From an uncultured Oscillibacter sp. (lineage in GTDB: Bacteria > Bacillota > Clostridia > Oscillospirales > Oscillospiraceae): a stretch of DNA of 53,470 bases. A program made the translations under genes and the position numbers. Below are positions 41,788 to 49,763 of the stretch, piece after piece (the stretch's first letter is position 1; every line of letters begins with the position of its first letter). The notes under the pieces are model-generated. The model saw nothing but the letters and a program-made list of their open reading frames with translations, was not told where the DNA came from and ran no database searches. The stretch lies in contig CAJTJA010000010.1 in the NCBI GenBank assembly GCA_910576845.1, forward strand, positions 1 through 53,470. The letters run 5' to 3'.

Positions 41788-43176
41788 ATGCTGCAACAAA
41801 TTCAAGAAACGCTCCTGCCCATCGTTCAAACTGTCAACGCGTACCTGTCCGATTACATCCTGGTATTTCTGCTCATCGCTGTGGGCCTGTGGTTTTCAAT
41901 CAAGACCCGCTTCGTCCAAATTCGCTGCTTTGGCGAGGGCATGCGTAAGGTTTTTGGGAACCTGACCCTGGCTGGAGACAGGCACGCCAGCGGAATGAGT
42001 TCTTTTCAGGCACTTGCTACGGCGATTGCGGCCCAAGTGGGTACTGGCAATATCGTAGGTGCTTCCGGCGCAATTCTCACCGGCGGTCCTGGGGCCATTT
42101 TCTGGATGTGGATCATTGCGTTCTTCGGCATGGCCACCATTTACTCTGAGGCTGTGCTGGCGCAGGAGACCCGGATTAAGGACAAAGACGGCAACATTCA
42201 GGGCGGTCCCGTGTACTACATCACCACTGCCTTTAAGGGCGGTTTCGGCAAATTCCTGGCAGGCTTCTTTTCCATCGCAATTATTTTGGCCCTGGGCTTT
42301 TTCGGCTGCATGGTCCAATCCAACTCCATCGGTTCCACCTTTAATACTGCTTTCGGTGTTCCCTCCTGGATTGTAGGCGTTGTGCTGGTGATTATCTGCG
42401 GCGCGATTTTCCTGGGCGGCGTACAGCGGCTGGCCTCCGTCACGGAGAAAGTTGTTCCCGTTATGGCTGCACTGTTTATCCTGGGCGGCTTGGTGGTATT
42501 GGCCATGCGTATCCGGTATGTCCCCGCGACTATTGCCATGATTTTTAAATACGCTTTCCAGCCCCAGGCAATCCTGGGCGGCGGTTTTGGCGCGGCGCTG
42601 AAAATTGCCTTGAGTCAGGGGGCGAAACGGGGCCTGTTTTCCAACGAGGCCGGTATGGGCTCCACGCCTCATGCCCATGCGCTGGCCAATGTGGCGCAGC
42701 CCCATGATCAGGGCGTCGTAGCCATGATCGGCGTCTTCATTGACACCTTTGTGGTGCTGACCCTCAATGCCTTGGTTATTATTTCCACCCTTTACACTGC
42801 CGGCGGACCTCTCGCGGGCGGCTATACCGGTGCGGTGACGGAAACGATTGGAAAAGCCAATTTGGCGCAGACCGCTTTCGGAATGGTCTTCGGGGAGAAT
42901 GTGGGTGCAATGTTCGTTGCCATCTGCCTGTTCTTCTTTGCCTTCTCCACCATCCTGGGATGGAACTTGTTCGGCAAGATTAACATGATATATCTCTTTG
43001 GCAAGAAATCCACGGTTGTATATACGCTGGTCGCTCTGGTGTTTGTTTTCCTAGGAACGCTGGCTTCCAATGACTTGGTATGGGAGCTGTCTGACATGTT
43101 CAATAATCTGATGGTCATACCAAATGCCATCGGCCTCTTCGCATTGACGGCGTTGGTTATGAAAAACGTGAAGTAA
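41788..43176 (+). CDS. Sodium:alanine/glycine symporter (AgcS family)
   Basis: Membrane transporter of 462 residues with about eleven helices, coupling alanine or glycine uptake to sodium. Family motifs: GLWFSIKTRFVQIRCFGEGM, FQALATAIAAQVGTGNIVGASGAILTGGPGAIFWMW (the signature), TIYSEAVLAQETR, and KRGLFSNEAGMGSTPHAHA. AGGAGG precedes the ATG. The glycine riboswitch upstream indicates that glycine is a main substrate, or that the cell uses the carrier to import or dispose of excess glycine. Confidence 0.94.
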   Translation: MLQQIQETLLPIVQTVNAYLSDYILVFLLIAVGLWFSIKTRFVQIRCFGEGMRKVFGNLTLAGDRHASGMSSFQALATAIAAQVGTGNIVGASGAILTGGPGAIFWMWIIAFFGMATIYSEAVLAQETRIKDKDGNIQGGPVYYITTAFKGGFGKFLAGFFSIAIILALGFFGCMVQSNSIGSTFNTAFGVPSWIVGVVLVIICGAIFLGGVQRLASVTEKVVPVMAALFILGGLVVLAMRIRYVPATIAMIFKYAFQPQAILGGGFGAALKIALSQGAKRGLFSNEAGMGSTPHAHALANVAQPHDQGVVAMIGVFIDTFVVLTLNALVIISTLYTAGGPLAGGYTGAVTETIGKANLAQTAFGMVFGENVGAMFVAICLFFFAFSTILGWNLFGKINMIYLFGKKSTVVYTLVALVFVFLGTLASNDLVWELSDMFNNLMVIPNAIGLFALTALVMKNVK

Positions 43177-43219
43177 CTGGCTCAAGGCGGGCAGCGTATT
43201 GAGCTGGGCCAACGGCATA

Positions 43220-43263
43220 AAGAAAGGGATTCCGGTTTTTCCGGAATCCCTTTCTTGTTTTTT
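43220..43263 (+). terminator. Terminator after the symporter gene
   Basis: A perfect 16-bp stem (43220-43235 with 43241-43256) closed by TTTTT and followed by GTTTTTT. Confidence 0.93.
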
Positions 43264-43362
43264 AAAAGCAGAAACCGCAGCCCATATGGTTGGTTTTCAA
43301 AAGGCAATTGCTCCGGCTCTGTCATGATGGAGGAAGCAGAGGGCTCAAATCTTTTCCCGTGT

Positions 43363-43552
43363 TATAGTCAACGTAATTGAAAAGAGGGAAATGTTTTTTC
43401 AACCAACGGACCAAATGTCCGCATGGGCGCAGAGCGCCTATGCGCTTCCTATGAAGGCAAGCACAGAAAGCCGCTGATGCGGCTTACAGCGTTCTAGAAC
43501 AGCGCCGCACTGAAAAGAATTCTTTGGATTCTTTTCAACTGTGCTGATTATA
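43363..43552. mobile_element. MITE-like element, copy 2 (190 bp)
   Basis: Second copy of the element at 10643-10834. Its terminal inverted repeats (43363-43385 and 43530-43552) agree at 18 of 23 positions and begin with TATA. Internal hairpins CGGAC/GTCCG and GGCGC/GCGCC match copy 1, as does the conserved GCTGATGCGGCTTACAGCGTT block. A near-palindromic AAAAGAAT/ATTCTTTT hairpin lies at the right end. The right end overlaps the stop codon of the adjacent minus-strand protease gene. Confidence 0.75.
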
Positions 43553-45266
43553 ATTCGCGCATCAGATGAAAACTCTGCATAAGCTGAACGGAGCCATATC
43601 CCCACTGATTATTGGGATATTCCATATCAGGCCGCCTCAAACATCCTCGTATGAGGTAGGCACGGATTTGATAAGTTCCCATAGACGGGTCGTTTCCCTC
43701 CCGAATTCCCCACTGGAGCAGCAGCGCACAGATGCCGGCCAGAACCGCCGCTGCGGCGCTGGTGCCGCTCATAAGTCCCGGGCCGTAGGGGTAAAGTCCC
43801 CGCACGCCTACGCCTGGGGCCACCAGGTCCGGCAGTACCCGTCCTCCCCAGGCAGGACCCCGGGAAGATTTGGCGTAGAGGCTTTTCCCGGCGCTGTCGT
43901 AGGCCCCGCAGCAGATGACTCCTACAGCGGTGGCGGGACTGGTGATGGTGTAGTCCGGAGAGGCGGATAAAAACTCCACAGACGGCGAAACAAAACCTGT
44001 AATGGGAAGCCATACATGGTATTGCCCGTTGAGCAGTACATCCCCATGGAGCTGGATGGTCCATACACCCGGCGTTGCTCCTAAAATGCGAATAATCGAG
44101 AGCTGCCCTCCGCTGCCCTCCACGGGAAAATGATATTCAATTTGTACCCGAGCCGCTTCTAAAACCAGTTTCACATCGGCGGCAGGGGCTATTCCTGGCC
44201 GGGCGGGTACCCGGCCCACCAGCTCTCCGGAGGGAGACCGCACCGAGATGGACAACCGGTCTGCCACCGTATTCCAGATGGCCAGATATATGTTCCCGGC
44301 GTTATCTCCAACTTTTAAATCAATCTGTCCCGGTTTCTCTCCCGGTTGGAGAACGCCTCCGGTGTGGTGCCGGGCTTCGGCCTCATTCCCTGCCGCCGTG
44401 CAGAGGCAGACCCCTTTTTGAATGGAGACGTTTCCCAGATACTCTTCAAAAACGCTGGAGCCGTCATGGCTTCCGGCATTTGTGCCTAAGCCGATGCAGA
44501 TGGCCACGGGGCGCCCCAGTTCCCGGGCTTTTTTCAGGATATATTCTATGCCCAGCATCACGGCGCTGGACTCGTATGCGTATTCCTGATCCTCTGGAAC
44601 ACAGTATTTTTCCCGATAAAAGGGCCGGGCTTTTTTCAGCTTCACGGCGATGATTTCTGCGTCCGGAGCCGCGCCTGTGAAATCTTCCGTCTGACGTCCG
44701 GCGGCAACAGAAGCCAGGAAAGTGCCGTGGCCGCTCTCATCCTGTTCGGGGACAAGGCCGTAGGGATTGCCGGAGGCGAGAGCCGCATCGATGTCTGCCT
44801 TGCTGTATTCCCGGCCCAGAAGGAAACCGGAAGGCGGGGGGCCTTCAGCGGTTTGATCGTAGATGTACTGAATTTTGCTGCTGCCGTCCTCATAGCGGAA
44901 TACGTCCTGGGTATAGTCGATGCCGGTGTCCAGGAAGCCCACCAGCACGCCCCGGCCCTTTAAATTTAGATAAGGCTGGCTGTGGACCTGGGAGACTCCG
45001 GCGGCTTCCAGAGCGGGACGGTCCAGCAGTCCCAGCACCACGGAGGCGGAGCTGACAAAGGCCGCTCCCAGAGCCTCTCCCAGCTTGTAGAAGTTTTCCG
45101 CCTTGACGTAGCCCAGCACATAACGTCCGGAGAGCATCTGACCTACTACGATATCATCGGAATTGTGAGCATAATCAAAGAACGCATCCGTAGCCCGGGT
45201 GACGAAATCCACGGTGTCAGGCGCGTGAATGAACTCCAGCGCCTCAGGTGAAAGCCGCATATTCAA
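43548..45266 (-). CDS. Subtilisin-like Csp-type germination protease, second of the pair
   Basis: S8-family serine protease, 572 residues. The catalytic triad is intact: D113 (GFLDTGID), H180 (ESGHGT) and S503 (SGTSAAAA), with the oxyanion asparagine in AAGNE. The serine motif lacks the canonical Met and Pro of GTSMAAP. A long insert between H and S fits the jelly-roll domain of Csp proteases, which process the cortex hydrolase SleC during spore germination. It overlaps the upstream protease gene by four bases. The stop codon lies in the end of the MITE-like element, so a few C-terminal residues may have been altered. Confidence 0.85.
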   Translation of the reverse strand: MNMRLSPEALEFIHAPDTVDFVTRATDAFFDYAHNSDDIVVGQMLSGRYVLGYVKAENFYKLGEALGAAFVSSASVVLGLLDRPALEAAGVSQVHSQPYLNLKGRGVLVGFLDTGIDYTQDVFRYEDGSSKIQYIYDQTAEGPPPSGFLLGREYSKADIDAALASGNPYGLVPEQDESGHGTFLASVAAGRQTEDFTGAAPDAEIIAVKLKKARPFYREKYCVPEDQEYAYESSAVMLGIEYILKKARELGRPVAICIGLGTNAGSHDGSSVFEEYLGNVSIQKGVCLCTAAGNEAEARHHTGGVLQPGEKPGQIDLKVGDNAGNIYLAIWNTVADRLSISVRSPSGELVGRVPARPGIAPAADVKLVLEAARVQIEYHFPVEGSGGQLSIIRILGATPGVWTIQLHGDVLLNGQYHVWLPITGFVSPSVEFLSASPDYTITSPATAVGVICCGAYDSAGKSLYAKSSRGPAWGGRVLPDLVAPGVGVRGLYPYGPGLMSGTSAAAAVLAGICALLLQWGIREGNDPSMGTYQIRAYLIRGCLRRPDMEYPNNQWGYGSVQLMQSFHLMREL

Positions 45267-46834
45267 AGTCCCCTTTCCAAATAATTAATCAACGCGTTCA
45301 TAGCCCCGCAGAGATTCAGACGCCCGTAGCCCCACTGGGCATTTGGGTATGTCAAAAAGGGACTTCGCAGGCACCCTTTGCATAAAAACGCCTTTACGCG
45401 CTGGTTGTAGAGAAGACGGTCGTTTCCGCGGACCACACCCCACTCCATCATCAGCGCCGCCGAGCCGGAAACAAAAGGCGCAGCCATGCTGGTGCCGGTA
45501 AAGGTGTCGTAGCCGCCTCCGGCCTTTGCGGACCGGACGCCCTCTGCCGGGGCCGTCATGTCCAAAAGAGTCCGGCCTGCACAGTCCTGAATTCCCCGCC
45601 CGGAAAAAGGACTGACGGTTTCCGTCTCAGGACGGAAGCCTCCTACTGAAATGGGATACATGGCCGTAGCTGGAAGGGTGATCGTCAAATCCGGCGTGGG
45701 CTGGAGAAAAGCGGTGCGGTCAGTGACCTCTTCCATTGTAGGAAGCCATACATTGAAACGCCCATCGGCAATTTTCCCGCCGTAGCAGCGAAGCTTCCAC
45801 AATCCGTCCAGCCCCCCCGGCGGGGCATCCAATAAAAACAGCACTTCCTGAGAAACGGTATAGTGAGTAGGTGCGCCATAAAATACCGATATTCGGATGG
45901 AACCAAACCGCAGCATCCGGGTCCCTTCTGTTAGAAGACCGGTGGTCCGGCCATTGGGAAGCACCAGCTCAAAGGCAGCTTCGTCAATAAAATTCTTCCA
46001 TAGGGAAAGACAGATTTGTTCCCTCTGGGTGGATACGGTAAACTCCGCGTCCAAAACGGCGTTTTCTGTCAAGCGGCCGGAGAAATGGTGTGCGCCGGAG
46101 CCCTCATTTCCGGCGGCGCAGACCACCACGCTCCGACCGCGCTGAGCTGACTGGTCAACATAGGACTCGAACAGTGTTTGCCCCCAGTGGGAACCGCAGC
46201 TGGTGCCGTAGCTGAGATTTACCACGCAGGGCATTCCACGGGCCTCCGCCTGATCCAGCAGAAATTTTATGGCCCGCATGATATCGGTGGTCTCGGCGCT
46301 TGGAAGCTTTACCATGGCAATGGATGCTCCAAATGCCACGCCGCTCTGCCCGGCGGCAATTGCAGCAACGGCGGTGCCGTGGCCGCTGTGGTCGGAAGAG
46401 GAAACCTGCCCGCTGGCAATTTCCGACTCGGTGTAGGCCGCTCCGTAACGGAACCCCTCCGGCGGCGTGCCCTGAGCCGTCATGTCCCAGAGGGCGATAA
46501 TCCGGCTGCGGCCGTCTTCACCCAGAAATTCCGGGTGGTTCAAATCAATTCCTGAGTCCACAAAGCCAATCAGCACTCCTTGTCCTGTGAGGCCATGCTC
46601 TCGCCAAACAGGCGGAATACAGGCGGCCTCCATGCTCCGCTGGTCCATGGAGCCTCTCCGGCTTGCCAGGCTGCTGATGCGGCGGGACGGTTCAAAGCTG
46701 GTTATCTGGCGATATTCAAGCAGACGGTTTGGGTCCTGATCTCCCAGCTCCATGATGGCAAATTGGGCATCCAACAGTTCTGTGGGATAGCCCAGGGAGA
46801 GAATATCCCCGGTGTATTTGACGATGTACTCCAT
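45263..46834 (-). CDS. Subtilisin-like Csp-type germination protease, first of the pair
   Basis: S8-family serine protease, 523 residues from the ATG at 46834, chosen because AAGGAGG lies 5-6 bases before it; a longer frame upstream has no family sequence. Triad: D93 (FVDSGID), H152 (HSGHGT) and S449 (GTSMAAPFVSG), oxyanion N243. The stretch after the first aspartate, LWDMTAQGTPPEGF, and the jelly-roll insert (about residues 260-380) match clostridial CspB-type proteins. The N-terminal 90 residues may be a short prodomain. It is divergent from sleC, its presumed substrate, 243 bases away. Confidence 0.88.
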   Translation of the reverse strand: MEYIVKYTGDILSLGYPTELLDAQFAIMELGDQDPNRLLEYRQITSFEPSRRISSLASRRGSMDQRSMEAACIPPVWREHGLTGQGVLIGFVDSGIDLNHPEFLGEDGRSRIIALWDMTAQGTPPEGFRYGAAYTESEIASGQVSSSDHSGHGTAVAAIAAGQSGVAFGASIAMVKLPSAETTDIMRAIKFLLDQAEARGMPCVVNLSYGTSCGSHWGQTLFESYVDQSAQRGRSVVVCAAGNEGSGAHHFSGRLTENAVLDAEFTVSTQREQICLSLWKNFIDEAAFELVLPNGRTTGLLTEGTRMLRFGSIRISVFYGAPTHYTVSQEVLFLLDAPPGGLDGLWKLRCYGGKIADGRFNVWLPTMEEVTDRTAFLQPTPDLTITLPATAMYPISVGGFRPETETVSPFSGRGIQDCAGRTLLDMTAPAEGVRSAKAGGGYDTFTGTSMAAPFVSGSAALMMEWGVVRGNDRLLYNQRVKAFLCKGCLRSPFLTYPNAQWGYGRLNLCGAMNALINYLERGL

Positions 46835-47043
46835 ATGGACCTCCTTCGGGATGCTGCGGCCTGTTTCCATAAGCCAGGCATGCGGATTTCCAGGCAAATT
46901 CTTGCCGGATTCGAAAGAAAGGTTTGCGGACTGCCGGGGTGCTGAAAAAATTTTCAGCACGGAAAATAGGAGGGACTGCCGGCAGCGTCACGCCCGCTCT
47001 CACGGCAGCAGGCTCTCTGGAAGGGGCCAATCAACCCCGACCG

Positions 47044-47052
47044 CATAGAATA
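47044..47052 (+). promoter_or_regulatory. Candidate late-sporulation -10 element before sleC
   Basis: CATAGAATA fits the mother-cell sigma-E/K -10 pattern CATANNNTA and lies 26 bases upstream of the sleC start, with the ribosome site AAAGGAGG between. No clear -35 was assigned, so this is tentative. Confidence 0.35.
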
Positions 47053-47077
47053 GTATACGGAAAGGAGGAGCGCCCTT

Positions 47078-48316
47078 ATGAATCCAACTTATCTGGACAA
47101 AGGCGATCTGCAAATATTTGTAACCGCGGGGGAATCCCCCCAGCCTGTTCCGGGCGCCAGGGTCCGGGTTACCGACCCGGCCAATGGCAGTGTCCTGGAA
47201 GAACTGACTACAGATTCCTCCGGCCAGACGCCGTTTGTCGAGCTGCCAGCGCCGCCTATGGAACTGTCCGTAGTAGAAAGTACGCCGGAACAGCGGCCTT
47301 ACGCCGTTTATAACGTTACCGTCTCCGCCGAGGGCTATCAAACTCTTCACATCGGCGGCGTAGAACTGCTGCCAGCAGGCCGGTCTATCCAGCGGGCGGC
47401 GATGCCGGCAGCCAGTGCGGGCGGCTTTAATGTTCGAAACATTCTGCTGGCTCCCCATGCCCTCTGGGGAGAACCCTCTTCCAGACCCCCGGAGGAAGAA
47501 GTCAAGCCCCTGCCGGAACCCGAGGGCCTGGTGGTGCTGCCGGAACCGGTAATTCCGGAGTTCATAGTGGTGCATGCCGGACGTCCTGAAGATACATCTG
47601 CCCAGAATTACTGGGTGCCTTTCAAGGACTATATCAAAAATGTGGCGTGCAGCGAGATTTATTCCACTTGGCGGACAGAGGCCATCAAGGCCAATGTTCT
47701 GGCCATCCTTTCCTTCACGCTCAACCGGGTCTATACTGAGTGGTATCGGGGAAAAGGTTACAATTTCACCGTCACCAATTCTACGGCTTTTGATCAGTCC
47801 TATTCCCACGGACGGACGATTTTTGAGGAGATCAGTGTGATAGTGGACGATCTTTTCACTACTTATGTCACCAGAGAGGGAATTGCCCAGCCTCTCTTTA
47901 CGCAGTATTGCGACGGCCGGAGGACTCAGTGCGAGGGCCTGAGCCAGTGGGGATCCCAGGCTTTGGCAGAACAGGGCTGGGAGGCCATGAATATTTTACG
48001 AAAATACTATGGAGCGGAAATTTATCTGAAGAGTGCCGAAAAGGTGGAGGGTGTGCCTCTTTCCTATGGCGGCGAGGTGCTCAGCCTTGGCAGTGAAGGG
48101 GAAGCCGTGCGGACCATTCAGACGCAACTGAACCGCATAGCGGAGAATTTCCCTGCTATACCGAAAACTCCGGCAGACGGAATCTATGGCCCGGCCACTC
48201 AGGCGGCGGTTATGGAGTTCCAGAAAATTTTTCATCTGCCCCAGACGGGCAGTGTGGATTTTGCGGCGTGGTATGAAATTTCCAATGTATTTGTTGCGGT
48301 ATCGGAGATGTCCTGA
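47078..48316 (+). CDS. sleC: Spore cortex-lytic enzyme SleC
   Basis: Hydrolase that degrades spore cortex peptidoglycan during germination after activation by Csp proteases. 412 residues. Order of domains: an N-terminal beta domain with ARVRVTDPANGSVLEEL and VTVSAEGYQTLHIGG (prepeptide/N-terminal region), the linker and start of the mature enzyme around VVLPEPVIPEFIVVHAGRP, a SpoIID-like catalytic domain (KDYIKNVACSEIYSTW, AILSFTLNRVYTEWYRGKGY, TQYCDGRR), and a C-terminal peptidoglycan-binding domain (GSEGEAVRTIQTQLNRI to DGIYGPATQAAVMEFQ). These blocks match what I know of clostridial SleC. Divergent from the two Csp-type genes. Confidence 0.92.
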   Translation: MNPTYLDKGDLQIFVTAGESPQPVPGARVRVTDPANGSVLEELTTDSSGQTPFVELPAPPMELSVVESTPEQRPYAVYNVTVSAEGYQTLHIGGVELLPAGRSIQRAAMPAASAGGFNVRNILLAPHALWGEPSSRPPEEEVKPLPEPEGLVVLPEPVIPEFIVVHAGRPEDTSAQNYWVPFKDYIKNVACSEIYSTWRTEAIKANVLAILSFTLNRVYTEWYRGKGYNFTVTNSTAFDQSYSHGRTIFEEISVIVDDLFTTYVTREGIAQPLFTQYCDGRRTQCEGLSQWGSQALAEQGWEAMNILRKYYGAEIYLKSAEKVEGVPLSYGGEVLSLGSEGEAVRTIQTQLNRIAENFPAIPKTPADGIYGPATQAAVMEFQKIFHLPQTGSVDFAAWYEISNVFVAVSEMS

Positions 48317-48355
48317 GTGTTTCTGCCGTCTGGGAAGTTGATTGCCGCAGAGCAT

Positions 48356-48384
48356 GCGGCGGAACGAAATTTCCGTTCCGCCGC
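48356..48384 (+). terminator. Probable terminator after sleC
   Basis: A perfect 11-bp G+C-rich stem (48356-48366 with 48374-48384) and 7-base loop, 39 bases after the stop. The following T-run is poor, with TTTTT only 14 bases on. Confidence 0.6.
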
Positions 48385-48409
48385 TCAAAAGTTCATTTTT
48401 GCAATCTGT

Positions 48410-48517
48410 TTTTCCAATCATGGAATCCACCTCCGCCTGGGTGAAGGTTTTCTCAGGCCCGGTCTCCGGCGCTGCCGCCGGGTTATTGGTCTGCTGATTC
48501 TGTGTGCTCTCGCTCAT
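48410..48517 (-). pseudogene. N-terminal fragment of a phage scaffold-like protein
   Basis: An ATG at 48517 with an AGGAGA site opens about 36 codons ending TFTQAEVDSMIG. This Q/N/P-rich start followed by (F)TQxE(V/L)DxxIG is typical of the first residues of phage capsid-scaffold (DUF4355/GP20-type) proteins. After about 48410 the similarity stops and the frame runs antisense into the sleC 3' region. So the rest of the gene has been lost. Its place downstream of a minor-capsid gene matches normal phage gene order. Confidence 0.5.
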
Positions 48518-48577
48518 AGCTTCTCCTTCTCGTTTACGGCCCGGCGGCCTTGGTTTAACGCCTCGCGGCAATCAAAA

Positions 48578-48621
48578 AAGAACCGACAGCTTCCGGAAAC
48601 TCCGGTTTGCTGTCGGCTCTT
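48578..48621 (-). terminator. Terminator of the phage toxin cassette
   Basis: A 13-bp stem with one G-U pair (48578-48590 with 48609-48621), an inner CCGGA/TCCGG hairpin, and on the minus strand a TTCTTTTTTG run. It closes the three-gene minus-strand unit before the scaffold-like fragment. Confidence 0.85.
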
Positions 48622-48641
48622 GGCTCACAGGCTCTTGGCTC

Positions 48642-48833
48642 TCAAATCATCGTTCTCAAATTGTTTACTCTGCTTGGAAAAACATTCACTTCGATATCGT
48701 GCTTGCATGCCTTGCAGCGGTATGGCATGTGTTCAATGCGGGTATTATCCCACATGGGAAACAGTTTCTTGTTGCAGCTGGGGCAGCAGTACCACTGCTC
48801 CTCTTTTTTTTCGGCTTCTCTGATTTCAACCAT
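48642..48833 (-). CDS. Small zinc-ribbon protein
   Basis: 63 residues with CPSC (about residue 17-20) and CKAC (about 40-43), a CxxC-(x)19-CxxC zinc ribbon. The shape resembles the cysteine-rich KTR and Com-like proteins found on phages and conjugative elements. It starts behind AGGAGAAGAAA and overlaps the preceding gene by 8 bases, so it is translated with the cassette. Function unknown. Confidence 0.65.
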   Translation of the reverse strand: MVEIREAEKKEEQWYCCPSCNKKLFPMWDNTRIEHMPYRCKACKHDIEVNVFPSRVNNLRTMI

Positions 48834-49056
48834 TTTCTTCTCCTATTATTTCGATTCGCTCGATTTCTTCCTCGGTGAAGCTAATCAAAAAACCGTCATC
48901 CCGCTCTATGTCAAATTCCAGAAATTCTTTTCCATTATCATCATAGTCATAATCATAGCCGTACAGTTCCCCTGCGGTTATAATTCCATTTGGTGAGTAT
49001 ACTCTGATCTTTTTGTGAAAATAAAAATCTGGATCGTTGATCTTCACTTTTTCCAC
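48826..49056 (-). CDS. Small acidic protein, candidate immunity protein
   Basis: 76 residues, strongly acidic (runs such as YDYDYDDNGKEFLEFDIERDD), no membrane segment. The pattern of short beta strands (KKIRVYSPNGIITAGELYGY, ISFTEEEIERIEII) suggests a small SH3- or Sm-like barrel. Its start overlaps the end of the toxin-domain gene by 13 bases, the usual place for an immunity gene. Acidity is common in antidotes of basic nuclease toxins. The role is an inference from position and composition; I do not recognise a named family. Confidence 0.6.
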   Translation of the reverse strand: MEKVKINDPDFYFHKKIRVYSPNGIITAGELYGYDYDYDDNGKEFLEFDIERDDGFLISFTEEEIERIEIIGEENG

Positions 49057-49658
49057 CTCCCGGAAAATGGAACTGCATGAACACCCGTTTTGCTGAAATG
49101 TATTTTTATGCTGTCTGTTTTAATTATATCGCCATTTTTATTGATTGTATAGCCTATTTTCTTACCAGCACTCACAATTTCTTGATTTGTCCAATTGAAA
49201 GTCCCATTTACAAAAAGAATTTTTCCGTTCCCAGCCTGCGCATCTATAATTTCTTGCAGCTCTTCCATGGAAATTGTAATCACGCTGCGCCCCGGCAAGG
49301 CCGTTCCTTCCATATGACGCGCCTGCTTCTCCGGATTGATTATCAGCGGATAATCCCCCCGTCGAATAGCGGCTCTGACAGGAGCTTCCGCATCCCTCTG
49401 AACCTTCAGCACCGCCGCCGCTTTCGCGGACTTCTCATCCCCATACAGGACCCGCAGCCGCTCCCGCTGCTCCGGCAGGCCCGTAGCCGCGCTGAACTCA
49501 CGGTATTTCTCGTTCAGCCGCCGCAGGCGGATTCTGGCGTTTTGCGCATCCTCCGTCAATCCGGCGGCCTTGTAAGCGTCCCTGAGACGTTTCTCCCGCC
49601 GGATGGTGCGCTCGATTTCCCGCAAACAGCATTTGTCTGCGGTGGCATCGTTGAACAT
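49044..49658 (-). CDS. Phage minor-capsid C-terminal fragment fused to a polymorphic toxin type-50-like domain
   Basis: 204 residues in two parts. Residues 1-95, charged and helical (LREIERTIRREKRLRDAY, AGLTEDAQNARIRLRRLNEKY, FSAATGLPEQRERL), resemble the C-terminal tail of phage minor-capsid/MuF-type proteins. Residues 100-204 follow the type-50 polymorphic toxin pattern: NPEKQARHMEGT, then a GRSVITISMEELQEIIDAQAGNG helix region, GKKIGYTIN, and IHFSKTGVHAVPF at the end. That family is a predicted RNase. The main capsid part upstream is absent: an in-frame stop lies 5 codons before the ATG, so this is a 5'-truncated remnant. No promoter was seen for it. Confidence 0.72.
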   Translation of the reverse strand: MFNDATADKCCLREIERTIRREKRLRDAYKAAGLTEDAQNARIRLRRLNEKYREFSAATGLPEQRERLRVLYGDEKSAKAAAVLKVQRDAEAPVRAAIRRGDYPLIINPEKQARHMEGTALPGRSVITISMEELQEIIDAQAGNGKILFVNGTFNWTNQEIVSAGKKIGYTINKNGDIIKTDSIKIHFSKTGVHAVPFSGRWKK

Positions 49659-49676
49659 GATTTTCGTTTCTTATCA

Positions 49677-49705
49677 TTGACGTAATTGGGCAAATATGAT
49701 ATTAT
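49677..49705 (+). promoter_or_regulatory. Promoter of the hybrid kinase gene
   Basis: TTGACG at 49677-49682, a 17-base spacer and TATTAT at 49700-49705, about 60 bases before the kinase start. Confidence 0.72.
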
Positions 49706-49763
49706 GACAAAGATTTTCTGACTTTTAAAGCGAAGCTGTGAGGAGAAAGCGGAGGGCAGGCAT

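Noticed and set aside
47996..48571. 191-codon minus-strand frame as a full gene
   Set aside because: Only the first 36 codons from the ATG at 48517 look like phage protein; the remainder is antisense to sleC, so I report a fragment instead.
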